Of a stretch of 64,000 nt of DNA, positions 8,035 to 16,979 are shown one piece after another (position 1 is the stretch's first letter; each line of letters begins with the position of its first letter). Below the pieces are notes generated by a model, which saw nothing but the letters and a program-made list of their open reading frames with translations, searched no databases and was not told the origin of the DNA. The position numbers were made by a program, and so were the translations under genes. The stretch is from CAVRUD01 sp963849635 (GTDB lineage Bacteria > Chloroflexota > Chloroflexia > Thermomicrobiales > UBA6265): contig CAWKIA010000002.1 in the NCBI GenBank assembly GCA_963849635.1, forward strand, positions 41,735 through 105,734. The letters run 5' to 3'.

Positions 8035-9146
8035 CGACGACTGAGACCGGTGTTCTCACCCAGCGGGCGCTGAACCGCGCCCTGTTGGCCCGCCAGGGGT
8101 TGCTCCAGCGCTGGCAGACGACGGCGGTCGAGGCGGTCGAACGGGTAGCAGGGTTGCAGGCCCAGGCGCCGTTCGCCCCCTACTACGCGCTCTGGACCCG
8201 AATTGCTGGCTTCCAGCCAACCGAACTCGGCGACGCGCTTGAAGCCCGGACAGTCGTACGAACCTCCCTGCAGCGGGGCACCATCCACCTCGTGACGCCG
8301 CGGGACTGCCTCGAGTTCAGGGCGCTGATGCAGCCGATGCTGACCAGGCACTTCGGCGGGATCATGGCCGGCAAACAGCTCGCCGGGCTCGACCTGAAGG
8401 ATGTCGTCACGGCCGGTACGGAATTGCTCCGCGAACGCCCGCGAACGAACGCCGAACTCGGCCCGCTCCTCGCCGAACGCTGGCCGGAGTGGGATCCGAG
8501 TGCGCTGGCCCAGGTCGTCCAGTTCCTGGGCCCAACCGTCCAGATCCCACCACGCGGCGTGTGGGGCAAAGCGGGACAGGCCACCTGGGCGATCGCCGAG
8601 GAGTGGCTGGGCCAAACGCTCGATCGGGAGCCAAGCCTGGACGATCTGGTCCGGCGCTATCTGGCCGCGTTTGGGCCGGCCGGTATCGCCGACGCCCAGA
8701 AATGGTCGGGTCTGACCGGCCTGAGGCCCGTCTTCACCCGTCTACGGCCCGAACTCGTGATCTTCAAGGACGAACGCGGCAAGGAACTGTTCGACCTTAC
8801 CAATGCGCCCCGCCCGGACCCGGAGACGCCCGCCCCGGTTCGCTTCCTGGGCGAGTTCGACAACGTCCTCCTCTCCTTCGCCGAGCGCTCCCGGATCATC
8901 CGCGCCGAAGACTGGCCCCGCATCTACACCGCCAACGGCATCATCCGGGCGACGATCCTGGTCGATGGCATGGTCCGCGGCAAATGGACCATCGAGCGCA
9001 CCGCGAAGGCGGCGATTCTGAAAATCGAGCCGTTCGGCTCGATCGCCCCTGGCTCCCGGGAGGGATTGGTCGCCGAAGGCATGGATCTTCTCGCCTTCGC
9101 GGCGGCGGACGCTCCAAGCCGGAGCGTCCGCTTCCTCGATGTCTAG
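8031..9146 (+). CDS. Winged-helix DNA-binding protein, AlkZ-like (second of two)
   Basis: A 371-aa intact paralogue of the preceding gene. Landmarks in order are TQRALNRALLARQGLLQR, VAGLQAQAPFAPYYALWTRI (the Q-A-Q motif near the proposed active site), TSLQRGTIHLVTPRD, then YLAAFGPAGIADAQKWSG and LGEFDNVLLSFAERSRI. These match the usual layout of the HTH_42 family (PF06224). The start overlaps the stop of the first copy. Two adjacent copies suggest either a heteromeric pair or a recent tandem duplication that has diverged. Substrate lesion unknown. Confidence 0.8.
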   Translation: MTTTETGVLTQRALNRALLARQGLLQRWQTTAVEAVERVAGLQAQAPFAPYYALWTRIAGFQPTELGDALEARTVVRTSLQRGTIHLVTPRDCLEFRALMQPMLTRHFGGIMAGKQLAGLDLKDVVTAGTELLRERPRTNAELGPLLAERWPEWDPSALAQVVQFLGPTVQIPPRGVWGKAGQATWAIAEEWLGQTLDREPSLDDLVRRYLAAFGPAGIADAQKWSGLTGLRPVFTRLRPELVIFKDERGKELFDLTNAPRPDPETPAPVRFLGEFDNVLLSFAERSRIIRAEDWPRIYTANGIIRATILVDGMVRGKWTIERTAKAAILKIEPFGSIAPGSREGLVAEGMDLLAFAAADAPSRSVRFLDV

Positions 9147-9160
9147 CCTCGGAGAGGCTG

Positions 9161-10459
9161 TCAGGTTGAGACCGGGCCGTGAGCCCCGGGCGACAGGGAA
9201 ACGCCGCCACCGGCTCGCGCCTCCGCCAGCGACCCTTGCGAAAACGCCATCCAAGTGGCCGGAATCAGCACGACCCCAGCGATCACGCCCAACCAGAACG
9301 GCGCGGTAATGCCGATCGTGCTGGCAAGCAGGCCACCGAGCAGCGCCCCGGGCGCGCCGGTGCCGTACTCCAGGACCATGTTGACGCTCCCCACCCGGCC
9401 CCGGAGGTGGTCCGGCGTGAGTTCCTGCTGGAGGGCCGAGATCAGGGAGCCCCAAACGACGGCGTGGAGCCCGAAGAGCACAAAGACCGCCCCGGCCACG
9501 TACCCACTCGTCGTCAGGGCCATAGCGGCGGGGATTGCCGTCTCCAGAATGATGGCGAGACGGAGGTACTGGCTCTCGCCGATCTGGGCCAGCACCCTCG
9601 GTGCGACGAATCCCCCCAGGACACCGCCCACGCCGTATGCTGTGATCAAGGCGCCGTAGCCCGCCCCCCCAAGCCCGAGCCGCTCTTCGGCGAGCAAGAC
9701 GGTGATCGACACCTGCGCGACCACGGTGAGATTGAGGATCGCCATCGCGATCGTCAGGGTGCGGAGGAGGCGGTGGGCGCGTAGCCAGCGCACCCCCTCG
9801 GCGATCTCGGCGCGGAGAGAGCCACGCGGGGTCCCCGCCGGGTGCTCGGCCCGGAAACTCCCGCGCAGGGTGGAGAGCAATGTCGCGGCGGCGGCCAGAC
9901 CGGCCGCTCCGAGCGCGAACGGCAGCGCGGCCGCCGCCGCGAAGAGCGCCCCCCCCAGCGGTGGGCCGATGAACTGGTTCGTGACCGTGAAGGTGGCACT
10001 TAGACGGGCATTCGCCCGGGCGAGTTGTTCTTTGGGCACGAGCGTAGGGATCAGTGCCGCGGCGCTGGTGTCGAAGAGGGTCTCTCCGACCGCGATCAGG
10101 AAGAAGACAGCGTAGAGCAATGGCATCGACGCCCAGTCGAAGATCACCGCCACGGCCAGCGTGCCAACCAGCATTGCGCGGATGCTGGCAACGCCCACCA
10201 TCACCTGGCGGCGGTCGAGCCGGTCCGCCAGCGCCCCGCCGATCAGGCCGAAGAGCAGCCAGGGCACGCGCTGGGCGAAGGCGAGCCCGGCGATCAAGAC
10301 GGGATCGTGAGTCAGCGTTACGGCAAGCAACGGCGCGGCCACGAGCCAGACGCCGTCACCCAGGTTGGAGGCGGTCGTGGCCGCCCAGAGTTTGCGGAAT
10401 TGCGACGGCGCTTGGTTGGGAGCGGCGCCGCCCGTGTCGAATGACGGACGATCGTCCAT
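9161..10459 (-). CDS. MFS exporter (MFS_3 / enterobactin-exporter-like)
   Basis: A twelve-helix inner-membrane secondary transporter of about 432 aa. GGALADRLDRRQVMVG between helices 2 and 3 is the classic MFS loop motif, and SALQQELTPDHLRGRVGSVN is typical of the EntS/MFS_3 group. The ATG at 10459 (MDDRPSFD) is preferred because AGGGG lies about 7 nt upstream, overlapping the other candidate at 10465. It converges on the winged-helix pair with a 14-bp gap. Substrate unknown; members export siderophores, macrolides or other drugs. Confidence 0.85.
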   Translation of the reverse strand: MDDRPSFDTGGAAPNQAPSQFRKLWAATTASNLGDGVWLVAAPLLAVTLTHDPVLIAGLAFAQRVPWLLFGLIGGALADRLDRRQVMVGVASIRAMLVGTLAVAVIFDWASMPLLYAVFFLIAVGETLFDTSAAALIPTLVPKEQLARANARLSATFTVTNQFIGPPLGGALFAAAAALPFALGAAGLAAAATLLSTLRGSFRAEHPAGTPRGSLRAEIAEGVRWLRAHRLLRTLTIAMAILNLTVVAQVSITVLLAEERLGLGGAGYGALITAYGVGGVLGGFVAPRVLAQIGESQYLRLAIILETAIPAAMALTTSGYVAGAVFVLFGLHAVVWGSLISALQQELTPDHLRGRVGSVNMVLEYGTGAPGALLGGLLASTIGITAPFWLGVIAGVVLIPATWMAFSQGSLAEARAGGGVSLSPGAHGPVST

Positions 10460-10928
10460 GAACATCCCCTAGAGGCCATATGCGGGCACCCCCGACCGAG
10501 GTGAGGCAGACGCTGCGTCCGCCACCCCGCTCGGGGAACACGGTGAGTCCTCTGGCGGCGATGTGCCCAACCAGCAGTGGGGCGCTCATTCGCCAGGGCA
10601 TGCCGAGTCATGCGCGGCCGCAAACGCAGACCGCGGGGCAGACCGGCGGAGACGATCAGGTCCACACGCGGTGAACCGGTCGTCTCCGCGGGGCACGGCA
10701 TCCCCGACAGAAGCACACCACAATCACACCGTCGCAATCGGGCTGTACGACCGCTTCGCCGCTATCTACACGCGGCTCGGCGTGGCCCGGTTTGCTCGGT
10801 TCTCGGTGCGATCTCGTGCTGGTCGCCGCCGGGATTTAGGCCGTGGTCCTCATGAACTACTCCTTCCGATGGGGGGCAGGGTAATCCATATGTGGCTCAT
10901 TGGGAAGGGCAAGGCGAAGATTGGTACC
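10460..10928. other. Intergenic region, no convincing gene
   Basis: About 470 bp upstream of the MFS gene. One + frame reads IGLYDRFAAIYTRLG, which faintly resembles a methyltransferase N-terminus but has no ribosome site and no continuation. I do not call it a gene. Confidence 0.35.
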
Positions 10929-11210
10929 GGCGTCCGGCGTCCGGCGTCTGGCGTCTGGGACCAGGGTGCCCCGATGCTGCCCCGACCTCCCCTGTCATCC
11001 CGAGCGTGTCGAGGGATCTCGAAGGGAACCAAGAAACGACGAAGCCCCGGCCTCAGAGAAAACGGCCCGGCGTTCGCGCACACGGCGGCACTATCGGACC
11101 CCGACTCCATCGAGATCCCTCGACAAGCTCGGGATGACAGGGAAGGACCGGAGCACTATCGAAACGCTCCGGTCGCCGATACGCCGAGACGCCGAACGCC
11201 GGACGCCGGA
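10929..11210. repeat. Nested palindromic element of about 280 bp
   Basis: Outer arms are tandem CGGCGTC-type repeats at about 10929-10955, matched in reverse complement at about 11180-11210. Inner arms are GTCATCCCGAGC...TCGAGGGATCTCGAAGGG (from about 10993) and the reversed GATCCCTCGACA...CTCGGGATGAC (about 11115-11143). The inner part is a complete copy of the host repeat interrupted by IS110 and IS481 near 54 kb, including an uninterrupted version of the IS110 target at 11011-11026. Confidence 0.7.
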
Positions 11211-11214
11211 CGAC

Positions 11215-11973
11215 TTACGAAAGCCCCAGATCCTTCACCCCGGCCGTCGCGCCGCCGAGCATGAAGCCGATGTCGCTGCCGGCGGTCAGGAATCGGAAGC
11301 CCTGTTCCGCCCGGGCGAGGGCGTCGGCCGGGCTGCCGCCGGCAAATCCAGGGACTTTGCCGGTGTTCTTGCAGGCTTCGATCACTCGCTCAAGCGCGCG
11401 GGCGTGGCGGTCGTCGTTGAACATGTCGCGCGGGTGGATGCCCATCGAGAGGGCGAGGTCGGAGGGCCCCATCCAGCAGCCGTCGACGCCGGGGGTGGCC
11501 ATGATGGCCTCGGCGTTCTCGACCGCGGTGATGCTCTCGATCTGGACCGCGACGAAGACGTTGTCGTTGATCCGGTCGGCGTAGTCGTCGGCGTAGCGCG
11601 CCGCTCGGCCCCAGCCCCAGGAGCGGTTGCCGGTCGGCGGGAAGCGGCAGGCATCGGCCGCGCGCTTGGCGTCGTCGGCCGTGTCGACCATCGGCACGAT
11701 GATGCCCAGGGCGCCGTCGTCGAGCAGGCGGCCGATGAGCGTGTAGTCGTTGCGGGCGACCCGGGCCATCGGCACGGAGCCGCCGGCGGTGATCGCCATC
11801 AGGGTGGCGATGGTGGCATCCGCCCCAAACGACCCATGCTGCCCGTCGATCATGATGAAGTCGATCCCCGTGCCAGCCAGCGCCTCGGCCGCGTACGGTG
11901 ATCCGAGGGCCAGGGCGTAGCCGAACGCGGGCTTGCCGGCGAGCAATTTGTCCTTGGCCGGGTTCTGGAGCAT
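11215..11973 (-). CDS. HpcH/HpaI-type class II aldolase
   Basis: A 252-aa metal-dependent pyruvate aldolase acting on 2-keto-3-deoxy sugar acids or related hydroxy-keto acids. The ATG at 11973 follows AAAGGAAG. Key motifs are IDFIMIDGQHGSFG (general base and substrate loop), VAVQIESITAVENAEAI (metal-binding Glu) and GVDGCWMGPSDLALSMGI (second metal ligand and GPxDL signature). It lies downstream of an Ldh-type dehydrogenase on the same strand, consistent with a sugar-acid catabolic unit. Exact substrate unknown. Confidence 0.85.
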   Translation of the reverse strand: MLQNPAKDKLLAGKPAFGYALALGSPYAAEALAGTGIDFIMIDGQHGSFGADATIATLMAITAGGSVPMARVARNDYTLIGRLLDDGALGIIVPMVDTADDAKRAADACRFPPTGNRSWGWGRAARYADDYADRINDNVFVAVQIESITAVENAEAIMATPGVDGCWMGPSDLALSMGIHPRDMFNDDRHARALERVIEACKNTGKVPGFAGGSPADALARAEQGFRFLTAGSDIGFMLGGATAGVKDLGLS

Positions 11974-11991
11974 GACGGTAGCTTCCTTTCT

Positions 11992-12036
11992 GAGACGTGA
12001 GACGTGAGACGTGAGACGTGGGACGTGACGACGTGG
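11992..12036. repeat. Tandem 7-bp GAGACGT repeats
   Basis: About four exact GAGACGT units followed by degenerate ones (GGGACGT, GACGACGT). They sit just upstream of the aldolase start and after the dehydrogenase stop. No function is evident. Confidence 0.6.
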
Positions 12037-12074
12037 GACTCGTGCGACTTGGAACTTGGAACTCTGACGGTCCC

Positions 12075-13092
12075 CTACGTGAGGCTGATGTTGAGAGATG
12101 TGGCCATTGCTTCCATCTCCTCCCAGGTGCGGTCGGGGATAGGGATGCCGTCGAGCAGGCGGTGTTCGCGGACGCGTAGTTCGGCGTCGCCTGGGAGGAG
12201 GACTTCGGTGAAGCCGTCGGCAGGCGGCGAGGAGAGGACGCGCGCGGATTGTGCTTCGATATGATTCGGTAAAGAGGTCTAATGATGTAAAAGGAGCGAT
12301 ATTGATCGCGATGATGATGGGGCCATTGGTGCCGCGCGGGCCGGTAAATGGTGTCGGATCCATTCCCGCGAGTCCCCATCCCAGGAACTGGGCGAGCAGG
12401 CTGATCCCGGAGCCTTTGTGGAGCCCGAATGGCAAGAGGGTGCCGCCGGCGTAGAAGTCGTTCGGGTCTTGGGTGGCGTGGCCTTCGGTATCGACGAGGT
12501 ATCCGGGCGGGACCAATTCGCCTTTGCCCCGGGCGACGCGGACCTTGCCCTCGGCGATGCCTGCGGTGGCGACATCGAGGCAGACCGGTGCTTTCCCTTC
12601 TCCCCGCGGAACGGCCCAGGCAAAGGGGTTGGTGCCCATCACCCGCGACGACCCGCCGTACGGCGCTACGGCAGGGGCCGCGTTCGCCAGCGCGATCCCG
12701 ACCATTCCGGCCCGGGCGAGCTCTTCCACATATGGGGCAACCCGGCCGATGTGGTAAGAGCGGTTAACGGCCGCTACCGCAATGCCGAACTCGGCGGCGA
12801 GTTCCTTGACGGTCCTGGTGGCGAGCCACATCCCCGGTTGTCCCCAGCCGTCACAGGCGTCGATCGTCGCCGTCGCCGCCTCCGTGCGAATGACGGCAGG
12901 CTCCGCTCCGGCGGAGACATGACCGTCCTGGGCGGCTCTGACGTACTGCGATAGGCGGATGACGCCATGGGAGTCGTGGCCAACGAGGTTGGCGTCGACG
13001 AGTGAATCGGCCACGATCTTGGCATTGTGGGGTGAGGTGCCGGCGGCGGTGAGGGCGGTGCGCGCGATCAGGCGGAGGTCTTCGTGCGACAT
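12075..13092 (-). CDS. Ldh-family NAD(P)-dependent dehydrogenase (one frameshift)
   Basis: Malate/L-lactate/ureidoglycolate dehydrogenase-type oxidoreductase (COG2055). Motifs in order are GHDSHGVIRLSQYVRAAQDG (catalytic His region), NRSYHIGRVAPYVEELARAG, MGTNPFAWAVPR and LPFGLHKGSGISLLAQFLGW. Near 12264 the frame changes: the true C-terminus reads EAQSARVLSSPPADGFTEVL, then IPDRTWEEMEAMATSLNIS, ending at the TAG at 12075. Without correction the ORF runs on into the downstream aldolase and looks like a false fusion. The start is uncertain: 13092 (MSHEDL) or 13134, neither with a good ribosome site. Confidence 0.75.
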
Positions 13093-13278
13093 CGTTCGGG
13101 CGGGCAAAGGAGCGCTCCTGGTACGAGGGGTCATCGCGAAACGGGCGGAAGCATGCTGCTGGGCATTATTGCGAGATGAAGCCAAAGGGCAAGAGCACCC
13201 ATGCGCGGTATTCGAGTCGACGGCGTACGATACGCCGTCCACGATCACTGCGATCCTGATGAGGGGAGAACGAGGGGC

Positions 13279-13860
13279 ATGATGGCGCGATCTCGTCGCG
13301 ATGCAGCAATGCGAGCGAGTGGCGGCGTTGGTTGGCTGGGTCTGGGAACCCTGCCGATGGTCGCGGCCGTCCTGGTATTCCTCAACGGGCTGTACGTCTT
13401 GCTCGTCGCCTTCGGCAACATCACCGATTTCGGCACGAACCAGGCATTCGTCCAGCACGTCCTGTCAATGGATACGACGAACTTCGGCGCCGAGCCCGGC
13501 ACCGGCCTAGACGACGATGTGATGTGGCGTGCGATCGAGAACGAGACGCTCCAGGACATCGCCTACATCGGCCTTATCGCCTGGGAGAGCGCTGCCGCTG
13601 TGGTCCTCATGGCGGCAACTGTCTTCTGGGTGCGGGAGCGCGGCTCGGGCTACCGCCTGGCCCGTCGCGTATCGACCATCGGCCTGCTGATGATCATCGT
13701 CCTCTTCTTCGGCGGCTTCATCGTCATCGGCGGCGAGTGGTTCCAGATGTGGAAGTCCACTGAGTGGAACGGGTTGGACCCGGCGTTCCGGAACACGGCG
13801 CTGGCGGCGTTTGCGCTGCTCGCCGTTCATCTGCCATCACCGGATTGGGACCGGGGCTAG
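13279..13860 (+). CDS. DUF2165-family integral membrane protein
   Basis: About 193 aa with four predicted membrane helices: LPMVAAVLVFLNGLYVLLVA, then IGLIAWESAAAVVLMAATVF, then VSTIGLLMIIVLFFGGFIVI, and a short C-terminal helix. NITDFGTNQAFVQHVLSMDT between helices 1 and 2 and GGEWFQMWKSTEWNGLDPAF after helix 3 are characteristic of this family of predicted small membrane proteins. The start at ATG 13279 is chosen because GAGGGG lies nearby. Function of the family is unknown. Confidence 0.75.
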   Translation: MMARSRRDAAMRASGGVGWLGLGTLPMVAAVLVFLNGLYVLLVAFGNITDFGTNQAFVQHVLSMDTTNFGAEPGTGLDDDVMWRAIENETLQDIAYIGLIAWESAAAVVLMAATVFWVRERGSGYRLARRVSTIGLLMIIVLFFGGFIVIGGEWFQMWKSTEWNGLDPAFRNTALAAFALLAVHLPSPDWDRG

Positions 13861-13896
13861 GCGTCGTTTCATTTTTGACGCCATCTTCCCGGTTGT

Positions 13897-14004
13897 AGGG
13901 GGCATGGCATGCGCCCTTTCACCATTCGTGGCGCGACGCGTAATGGAGGGCGTATCGGACCATGACCAAACGCGGTTGGTTACAGGGCGCATGCCATGCG
14001 CCCT
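13897..14004. repeat. Two copies of a 21-bp palindrome
   Basis: At 13984-14004 the sequence has arms AGGGCGCATG and CATGCGCCCT around one base. At 13897-13917 the arms are AGGGGGCATG and CATGCGCCCT. They lie 66 bp apart in the roughly 300-bp gap between the DUF2165 gene and the permease; I see no other feature in that gap. Confidence 0.6.
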
Positions 14005-14160
14005 TACAGGTTCGTGGTCTGGATGGGTGGGACGAGAGGTGAGATGGGGCCGACATCGTCGACTTGCCGTGTAGGTGGGCCGCCCCAATTCGCAGTATGA
14101 TCGAGTGTACGGACATAACCGAATAGCGTCCGGTCGGTGGCGGCCTGGGAGGGGTGCGGG

Positions 14161-15525
14161 ATGCTGACGTCGTGGCGGGAGAAGCAGGGCGGGTTGATCG
14201 GCCCGGACGAGCGGTTGCCGTGGGGCGGCACGATCGCGATGGGCTTTCAGCACGTGCTGGCGATGTTCGGAGCGACGGTGGTGGCGCCGCTGGTGATGGG
14301 CTTCGACCCCAATCTGGCGATCCTCTTCTCCGGCATCGGCACGCTGATCTTCTTCGTCATCGTCGGGGGGCGGGTGCCGAGCTACCTCGGATCGAGCTTC
14401 GCCTTCATCGGGCCGGTGGCGGCGGTCGTCGGCGTGGCGGGGACGGAGGGGTTCGTCGCGGGGGACATCCCCCAGGCCCTGGGCGGGATCATCGCTGCTG
14501 GAGCGGTCTACACCCTGATCGGGGTGCTGGTCCACGCCGGTGGATCGGACTGGATCGACGCCCTCATGCCGCCGCTGGTAACGGGGGCAGTCGTCGCGAT
14601 CATCGGCCTTAACCTCGCCTTCGCCGCCAAGGATCTGGCCAGCAACGACTCCTTCATTGCCATCGTCACCATCCTCGCCATCCTGACCATCGCTCTGACC
14701 ACGGGCGGATTGATGAGCCGCCTCCCAATTCTGCTGGGGACCGTCGTCGGCTACGTCGTCGCCCTGGTGCTGGGCGGAACCAGCGTCTCCGGGCGGGACT
14801 TCGGCTTCTTCACGGTGCGCGGGGTCGAGTTCGATCCGGTCCGCAAGGCCGACTGGTTCGGCTGGCCGGATTGGGTCTCGCCCGAGTTCTCCTGGAACGC
14901 GATCGGGCTGATCGCGCCGGTCGCGGTCGTGCTCGTTGCCGAAAACACCGGGCATATCAAAGCGGTCTCGGCCATGACCGGGCAGAACATGATGCCCTAC
15001 CTCGGGCGAGGATTCATCGGCGACGGCGTCGCCACGATGGTCGCGGGCGCGGGCGGCGGCACCGGGGTGACCACCTACGCCGAGAACATCGGCGTGATGG
15101 CGGTCACTCGCGTCTACTCGACCCTGATCTTCGTCATCGCCGCGTTCGTGGCGATCGTCCTCGGCCTCTCCCCCAAGTTCGGTGCCCTGATCGGCTCGAT
15201 CCCGCTCGGGGTCCTGGGAGGAGTATCGACCGTCCTCTTCGGCCTGATCGCGGTGACAGGAGCCCGGATCTGGGTCGAGAACCGGGTCGATTTCTCCAAG
15301 GGCGTCAACCTGTTCGTGGCCGCGGTCACCCTGATCGTCGGCGCGGCCGACTACACCCTGGTCTTCGGTGATTTTTCCTTGAACGGCATCGCCCTCGGGA
15401 CCTTCAGCGCGATCGGGCTGTATTGGGTCTTCAGCCGTCTGGGGCATGATGCCCTTGCCGAAGGGACACCGGCCGACGCGGTCATCCCGGACGGGGTTAC
15501 GCCAGGCCGGGGGACGCCAGGTTGA
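14161..15525 (+). CDS. Nucleobase permease, NCS2 family (uracil/xanthine type)
   Basis: A 454-aa proton-coupled nucleobase importer with about 12-14 membrane segments. ATG 14161 follows GGGAGGGG. Family landmarks are LPWGGTIAMGFQHVLAMFGA near the start, VPSYLGSSFAFIGPV on helix 3, APVAVVLVAENTGHIKAVSA carrying the conserved substrate-binding Glu, and GAGGGTGVTTYAENIGVMAV on helix 10 (the NCS2 signature). The pattern is closest to UraA-like uracil permeases. No nucleobase enzyme lies next to it. Confidence 0.85.
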   Translation: MLTSWREKQGGLIGPDERLPWGGTIAMGFQHVLAMFGATVVAPLVMGFDPNLAILFSGIGTLIFFVIVGGRVPSYLGSSFAFIGPVAAVVGVAGTEGFVAGDIPQALGGIIAAGAVYTLIGVLVHAGGSDWIDALMPPLVTGAVVAIIGLNLAFAAKDLASNDSFIAIVTILAILTIALTTGGLMSRLPILLGTVVGYVVALVLGGTSVSGRDFGFFTVRGVEFDPVRKADWFGWPDWVSPEFSWNAIGLIAPVAVVLVAENTGHIKAVSAMTGQNMMPYLGRGFIGDGVATMVAGAGGGTGVTTYAENIGVMAVTRVYSTLIFVIAAFVAIVLGLSPKFGALIGSIPLGVLGGVSTVLFGLIAVTGARIWVENRVDFSKGVNLFVAAVTLIVGAADYTLVFGDFSLNGIALGTFSAIGLYWVFSRLGHDALAEGTPADAVIPDGVTPGRGTPG

Positions 15526-15597
15526 GACCTGGCGCTCAACTTACGAAACCTCTCCGAGGTTGATCGCGTTCTCGAACCTTTGGTGCCGGACGCGATC

Positions 15598-15644
15598 AGT
15601 CCCGGAGGGACTTTGTAGGTTCAGCCCGGGACTTCAGTCCCGGG
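15598..15644. terminator. Paired hairpins after the permease
   Basis: AGTCCC-GGA-GGGACT at 15598-15612 and CCCGGGACT-TC-AGTCCCGGG at 15625-15644. They share the AGTCCC core and could end the permease transcript. The wider 15526-15823 gap holds nothing else I can support. Confidence 0.5.
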
Positions 15645-15823
15645 ACAACCGGCTACCTGCACCCTGCCATAGGGTCTAATTGACAGATTATGGTTGTTGG
15701 CCACCCATCGCCGTCCTAGACTGCCGATGTGGTTTCAGGCTGGCCACGGGATGGCGGCCACTCGCGATGCCATCCGCGGGCGGACATGATCGGGGTACGT
15801 GGGTGGATTTGGGGGCTGACAAG

Positions 15824-16945
15824 ATGGCGGCTAAGCAGACCAACGATGGGACCGGATCGCCGCGCGAGCACTTCTGGGCGGTGGTGCCGGCCGGTGGATC
15901 GGGCACGCGCCTTTGGCCGGTGAGCCGCTCCTCCCGCCCCAAGTTTCTGCTGCCCCTTCTCGGGCCTAATTCCCTGCTGCAGCAGACGGCAGATCGCCTG
16001 GAAATGCTGACCGCGCCGGAGCGGACCCTGGTCGTGTGCGGGCCGAGCCACGCCGCCGCGGTCGCCCGCCAGCTCCCCCAATTGCCGGAGGGCAACGTCG
16101 TCGTCGAGCCGTCGCCGAAAGGATCCGGGCCCGCGATCGGGTTGGCGGCGGCGATCGTCGCCCGCTACGATCCCGACGCGATCATGGGCAGCTTCGCCGC
16201 CGACCACGAGGTGCGCGACACCAAGGCATTTGCGGCGGCGGTCGCCGTCGGCATCGACGCCGCCCGGGAGGGAGCTCTGGTCACCATCGGCCTGACCCCC
16301 ACCCGCCCGGAGACCGGTTACGGCTACATCGAGCGCACCGACGAGGCGTTCGTGACCAGCGACCTGGGCACAGCGTTCAAGGCGGCCCGCTTCCACGAGA
16401 AGCCGGATCTGGCCCGGGCCGAGGAGTACGTCGCCTCCGGCCGGTTCCTCTGGAACGCGAGCATGTTCCTCTGGCGCGCGGAAACCCTGCTCGCGGAGAT
16501 GGCCGAGCTTCAGCCCGAGCTGCACGCCGGCGTTACCAAGATCGCGGCCGCCTGGGGAACCCCGGAGCAGGAGCGGGTGACCGGCGAGGTCTGGGCAACC
16601 CTCCCGGAGAGCACCATCGATCAGGGGATCATGGAGCGCTCAGACCGGGTAGTGACCGTCCCGGCCGAGATGGGCTGGTCCGACGTGGGCGATTGGCACG
16701 GCCTCGGCACCCTGCTCGATCCCGAGGCGTCCGGCAAGGCGATGCGCGGCAACCTGGTCCAACTCGACTCGGTCAACTGCGCCGTCTGGTCGGACACGGA
16801 CCGGGTGATCGCGGTGGTTGGGCTCGAGGACGTGGTGGTCGTGGATACCCCCGACGCCGTCCTGGTGGCCCATCGGGGCAAGGCTCAGGACGTCCGCCGG
16901 ATTGTGGATTTGCTCCGCCGGCTGGAGCGGCACGATCTGGTGTGA
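15824..16945 (+). CDS. manC: Mannose-1-phosphate guanylyltransferase (ManC type)
   Basis: A 373-aa nucleotidyltransferase making GDP-mannose from mannose-1-phosphate and GTP. The N-terminal pyrophosphorylase signature reads AGGSGTRLWPVSRSSRPKFL. Then come NVVVEPSPKGSGPAIGLAA, ETGYGYIERTDEAF and RFLWNASMFLWRAETLLAEM, all typical of ManC. No C-terminal phosphomannose isomerase domain is present, so this is the short single-function form. The ATG at 15824 follows GGGGG; upstream frame extension is not protein-like. It converges on a carbonic anhydrase gene. Confidence 0.85.
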   Translation: MAAKQTNDGTGSPREHFWAVVPAGGSGTRLWPVSRSSRPKFLLPLLGPNSLLQQTADRLEMLTAPERTLVVCGPSHAAAVARQLPQLPEGNVVVEPSPKGSGPAIGLAAAIVARYDPDAIMGSFAADHEVRDTKAFAAAVAVGIDAAREGALVTIGLTPTRPETGYGYIERTDEAFVTSDLGTAFKAARFHEKPDLARAEEYVASGRFLWNASMFLWRAETLLAEMAELQPELHAGVTKIAAAWGTPEQERVTGEVWATLPESTIDQGIMERSDRVVTVPAEMGWSDVGDWHGLGTLLDPEASGKAMRGNLVQLDSVNCAVWSDTDRVIAVVGLEDVVVVDTPDAVLVAHRGKAQDVRRIVDLLRRLERHDLV

Positions 16946-16979
16946 GCTTGCAGCCGATGCTTGCAGCGAAGCTGTGCTC

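Noticed and set aside
10739..10840. Methyltransferase fragment (IGLYDRFAAIYTRLG)
   Set aside because: Too short, no start signal and no following motif I; could be chance.
11992..12036. CRISPR or phase-variation tract from GAGACGT repeats
   Set aside because: The units are too short and degenerate, not in a coding sequence, and no cas gene is near.
11215..13458. A 747-aa fusion of Ldh-type dehydrogenase and HpcH/HpaI aldolase
   Set aside because: The join is created by an indel near 12264. The proper dehydrogenase end and stop are in another frame, and the aldolase has its own start and ribosome site at 11973.
13837..15447. Long minus-strand ORF of 536 codons rich in Asp, Arg and His
   Set aside because: It is antisense to the nucleobase permease and has the composition expected of a high-GC shadow frame.
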